From assembly GCA_020433835.1 (NCBI GenBank), contig JAGRBY010000326.1:1-8105 (forward strand): a stretch of 8,105 bases of DNA, given 5' to 3'. The notes below the pieces were generated by a model. That model was not told the origin of the DNA, made no database searches, and saw only the letters and a program-made list of their open reading frames with translations. Source of the stretch: Anaerolineae bacterium. Lineage in GTDB: Bacteria > Chloroflexota > Anaerolineae > 4572-78 > J111. This document shows positions 5,732-8,105 of the stretch, in pieces; the first letter of the stretch is position 1, and each line of letters begins with the position of its first letter. A program made the position numbers and the translations under genes.

Positions 5732-7471
5732 ATGACCAACACCCAAAACTCCCGCTGCAACTTCCCATATGGCCCCATCCTAATCGTATCATTGCTGGTT
5801 CTGCTGGCTTTGGCCCTGCGCGTCTATCAGCTTGATTCCCACAGCCTGTGGTACGATGAACTGCTTGAGCTTGATATCGCTCAGGGACCTTTTTTGGCTA
5901 TCGGCCCGCAACTGCCGCGCCACGCCGCGATGCCGCTGGATTACTATCTAATGCACGCCTGGATCAAACTGGGCCGGCAAGATTTTTGGGTGCGTCTCCC
6001 GGCCCTCTTTTTTGGCGTGCTGGCTATTCCGCTCACCTACGCCCTGGCCCGCCGTATGATCAACCGGCGGGTCGGCTATCTGGCCGCTGCGCTGATGACG
6101 ACGGCCTTTTTTGCCGTTCGCTACAGCCGCGAGACGCGCCCCTATGCCATGCTGCTGGTTTTTACGCTGCTGGCCTTTTTGGGGCTGTGGCAGGTGTATC
6201 GCACCCATAAAATGCGCTATTGGGCCGTTGCTATCGCGGGGTTGGGCGGTGCCGCCCTCAGCCACTATTTCTCGCTTTTTCTCCTGCTGCCGATGGGGCT
6301 ATTTGTCGCCGGTCACCAGCTTTACCACCTGAGGCAGTTTATCTTCTGGCGGCATACGGCTTGCTTTGCTGTAGCTGTGCTGGTACTGGCTATCCTTTTT
6401 GCCCTCAACGGGCGCATTCTGGTGCTGTACAGCGTTAGCTACCGCTTTAGCAACGTGGTCAACCAACCCGAAACCCTGGCTTTACCGGCGGAGGAAAAAC
6501 CGAACCACGGCTCCGGTCCGCCCTTAGACCCCGGCTTTTTTGTCACCGATGTGCTGTCGCCTCTGTCCACAACCGCGCCGCTGACTCTACTGTGGTACAG
6601 CGCTTTCTTTCTTATCGCCGTGCTGGCGCTGGTGCGGCCTGGCTCAGCCCCAACCAAGGCGATACTGCTGCTGCTCGGCTGGTTCATTCTGCCGATTCTG
6701 CTCGTGTATACCTTTTTATTGCATCGCGGCACCTTCTATGCTACCCGCTATATCCTGTACGTGCTGCCGGCCTATTTGATTTTGGTCGCCTACGGCATCG
6801 ACCGGCTGGCCGCTTTCATCGTACCGCCGACGATGACCAGGCTACCCTATCGCCGAGGCCTTTTAGCTGGGGTGCTAACGTTGCTGCTGGCTCCGGCGCT
6901 TAGCGCTCAATATGACGATCTCCACAGCTACTACAGCGCCGATGCCCGCGAAGATTGGCGAGCCGTCGGCCAGTTGTTGTATAATCACGCCGCTCCTGAT
7001 GATGTGGTCATTGCCGTTAAAGCCGAGCCGACCATTAACTGGTACTACCCGCCCGCGGCGGCTCCCTTTGAAACGTACGGGCGCAGCGACCCCATCAATG
7101 CGGCTTTGCGGCAGCACAAGCGCCGTTGGTTTGTGTTGAGCAGCTACTCGTACCGGCGCGATGAAAATCTGCGCAATTGGCTGGCTCCACGCGCCGTGAA
7201 GCTGGTTATCGACCGGCGGGTGGTAGTTTACTTGCAGGAAGACGGCAAAACCACCGCCGATTTACTGGCCGAGGTTAAACAGTTCACCCTGCCGCCCAAC
7301 GCCATCACCTACGCCTATCTGGCCGAGCAGTTCAAACAGTATGGCGATGTTGAAAGCAGCCGCGCCTTTTACCAACAGGCCATCGCGCTGGCCTCCTCAT
7401 CAGGGCTAAAAGCGCAATACGAGGCCCGTCTGGCCGCACTGCCCCATGTAAGCGATACTCTTTTGGAATAG
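5732..7471 (+). CDS. GT39/PMT_2-type membrane glycosyltransferase with TPR-like tail
   Basis: The 579-residue product starts with a membrane helix (about 13-30). An outer loop DSHSLWYDELLELDIAQG (35-52) follows, where the Asp-Glu pair (42-43) matches the acidic residues that GT39 and ArnT-type enzymes use to handle a polyprenyl-phosphate sugar. RYSRETRPYAMLLV (130-143) is another hallmark of bacterial PMT_2 proteins, and HYFSLFLLLP (178-187) is typical too. About nine or ten further helices run to about residue 391. A soluble domain (about 400-579) contains APDDVVIAV (421-429) and ends in one TPR-like helical pair (about 524-556). Such enzymes transfer sugars to proteins, lipids or glycans on the outer membrane face. 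The ATG has no clear Shine-Dalgarno sequence; an in-frame TAG at 5720 excludes a longer frame. A GT2 gene follows after 27 nt, suggesting an operon. Acceptor and sugar are unknown. Confidence 0.88.
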   Translation: MTNTQNSRCNFPYGPILIVSLLVLLALALRVYQLDSHSLWYDELLELDIAQGPFLAIGPQLPRHAAMPLDYYLMHAWIKLGRQDFWVRLPALFFGVLAIPLTYALARRMINRRVGYLAAALMTTAFFAVRYSRETRPYAMLLVFTLLAFLGLWQVYRTHKMRYWAVAIAGLGGAALSHYFSLFLLLPMGLFVAGHQLYHLRQFIFWRHTACFAVAVLVLAILFALNGRILVLYSVSYRFSNVVNQPETLALPAEEKPNHGSGPPLDPGFFVTDVLSPLSTTAPLTLLWYSAFFLIAVLALVRPGSAPTKAILLLLGWFILPILLVYTFLLHRGTFYATRYILYVLPAYLILVAYGIDRLAAFIVPPTMTRLPYRRGLLAGVLTLLLAPALSAQYDDLHSYYSADAREDWRAVGQLLYNHAAPDDVVIAVKAEPTINWYYPPAAAPFETYGRSDPINAALRQHKRRWFVLSSYSYRRDENLRNWLAPRAVKLVIDRRVVVYLQEDGKTTADLLAEVKQFTLPPNAITYAYLAEQFKQYGDVESSRAFYQQAIALASSSGLKAQYEARLAALPHVSDTLLE

Positions 7472-7498
7472 TTAGCTGACCGCTTTTGGATAACAGCC

Positions 7499-8105
7499 GT
7501 GATTAAAACACTCCGTGACTTTATCGCCTGGCCGATTGCAGCCCTCCTGCTTTTCTTCACGGCGCGGCGCTGGCTGTTTTTGCTAGCCGCCTTACAGCCT
7601 CGACGGGCGAATGTCGATGCCCTGCCTACGTCTGCTGCGCTGCCCTCGGTGCTGCTGCTGGTGCCGGTTCGCAACGAAGCCGAGACGCTGCCGGTTTTCT
7701 TTCCCGCCCTCGACCGGCTCGATTACCCCAGCGACAAACTGACCGTGGTTTTCATCAACGATGGCTCCACCGACGCCGGCGAAGCCGTATTGCAGCACTG
7801 GACTGCCCCTCGCGACCAGTGGCACACCCTCTCGTTAGCGCACAATCGCGGCAAGGCCAACGCCCTCAACGTGGCCCTCGCCCGCTTTATTCAGGGCGAC
7901 ATCATCGCCATCTACGACGCCGATGAGCAGCCTGCCCCTGATGTTCTCACCCATTTGGTTGCGCCCTTTGCCGAAGCGCGGGTCGGCGCGGTGAGCGGGC
8001 AGCGGGCGGTCGGCAACAGTTTAGCCAGTCCGGCAGCCAGTTATACCGCGTTTGAAAACCTGGTGCATCAGTTTATTACCATGGGCGCTAAAGATCGGCT
8101 CCATC
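7499..8105 (+). CDS. Membrane-anchored family 2 glycosyltransferase (C-terminus beyond window)
   Basis: The frame starts at GTG (7499) and stays open to the edge, giving 202 residues. An N-terminal hydrophobic segment (about 8-32) is followed by a GT-A fold of family GT2. It shows VLLLVPVRNEAETL (51-64), the nucleotide-binding VVFINDGSTDAG (83-94), NRGKANALNVAL (116-127) and the metal-binding Asp-Ala-Asp in IYDADEQPAP (DXD, 140-142). SGQRAVGN (166-173) and YTAFENLVHQ (182-191) follow. The order is that of processive or semi-processive membrane GT2 enzymes (cellulose, hyaluronan or poly-GlcNAc synthase-like), which use nucleotide sugars on the cytoplasmic face. The acceptor-site motifs and downstream helices are outside the window, so the product cannot be named. 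It may make the glycan or lipid-linked sugar used by the preceding GT39-type protein. The ribosome binding site is weak (GGA, 8 nt upstream), which fits translational coupling. Confidence 0.88.
   Translation, partial: MIKTLRDFIAWPIAALLLFFTARRWLFLLAALQPRRANVDALPTSAALPSVLLLVPVRNEAETLPVFFPALDRLDYPSDKLTVVFINDGSTDAGEAVLQHWTAPRDQWHTLSLAHNRGKANALNVALARFIQGDIIAIYDADEQPAPDVLTHLVAPFAEARVGAVSGQRAVGNSLASPAASYTAFENLVHQFITMGAKDRLH

Overview
The window looks like a chromosomal piece of a free-living bacterium, probably Chloroflexota (Anaerolineae-like). This placement is an inference from the character of the RecA protein and from the mix of large multi-membrane glycosyltransferases with a membrane-anchored kelch protein. 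It was not confirmed by any search. I see no mobile element, CRISPR array, rRNA or tRNA. GC content is moderate (about 50% in sampled lines) on the left and rises to about 60-70% from roughly position 4200 rightwards.

Left part, minus strand (1-3435). recA (2278-3435) has a GTG start with a perfect Shine-Dalgarno sequence. Its promoter has a consensus-like -35/-10 pair at exactly 17 bp, overlaid by two or three GAAC-type SOS-box candidates. The gene ends at a perfect hairpin plus T7 terminator (2199-2233). Downstream, with its own TTGACA promoter, lies an apparent two-gene unit. The first gene is a 553-residue multi-membrane protein resembling GT-C glycosyltransferases (420-2081). After 24 nt comes a small four-helix EamA/SMR-type membrane protein resembling ArnE/ArnF flippase subunits (395 down to the left edge, incomplete).

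Divergent spacer (3436-3789, 354 bp). It is AT-rich and carries the recA control region, a candidate rightward promoter and a pair of imperfect 19-bp direct repeats close to the next gene.

Right part, plus strand (3790-8105). A 607-residue protein combines a four-helix DUF420-like membrane domain, an acidic stalk with five copies of a 12-residue LI-x-EHAE-type motif, and a six-motif kelch propeller. The positive-inside rule places the propeller outside the cell. A strong hairpin terminator (5632-5668) separates it from a second apparent operon: a 579-residue GT39/PMT_2-type membrane glycosyltransferase with a TPR-like tail (5732-7471), then, after 27 nt, a membrane-anchored family 2 glycosyltransferase (7499 to the right edge, incomplete).

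Taken together, a DNA-repair gene is flanked by cell-surface genes: two lipid-linked-sugar (GT-C) type transferases, a GT2 enzyme, a possible polyprenyl-phosphate-sugar flippase subunit and an extracellular kelch protein. The most unusual item is the kelch protein with its EHAE-repeat stalk.
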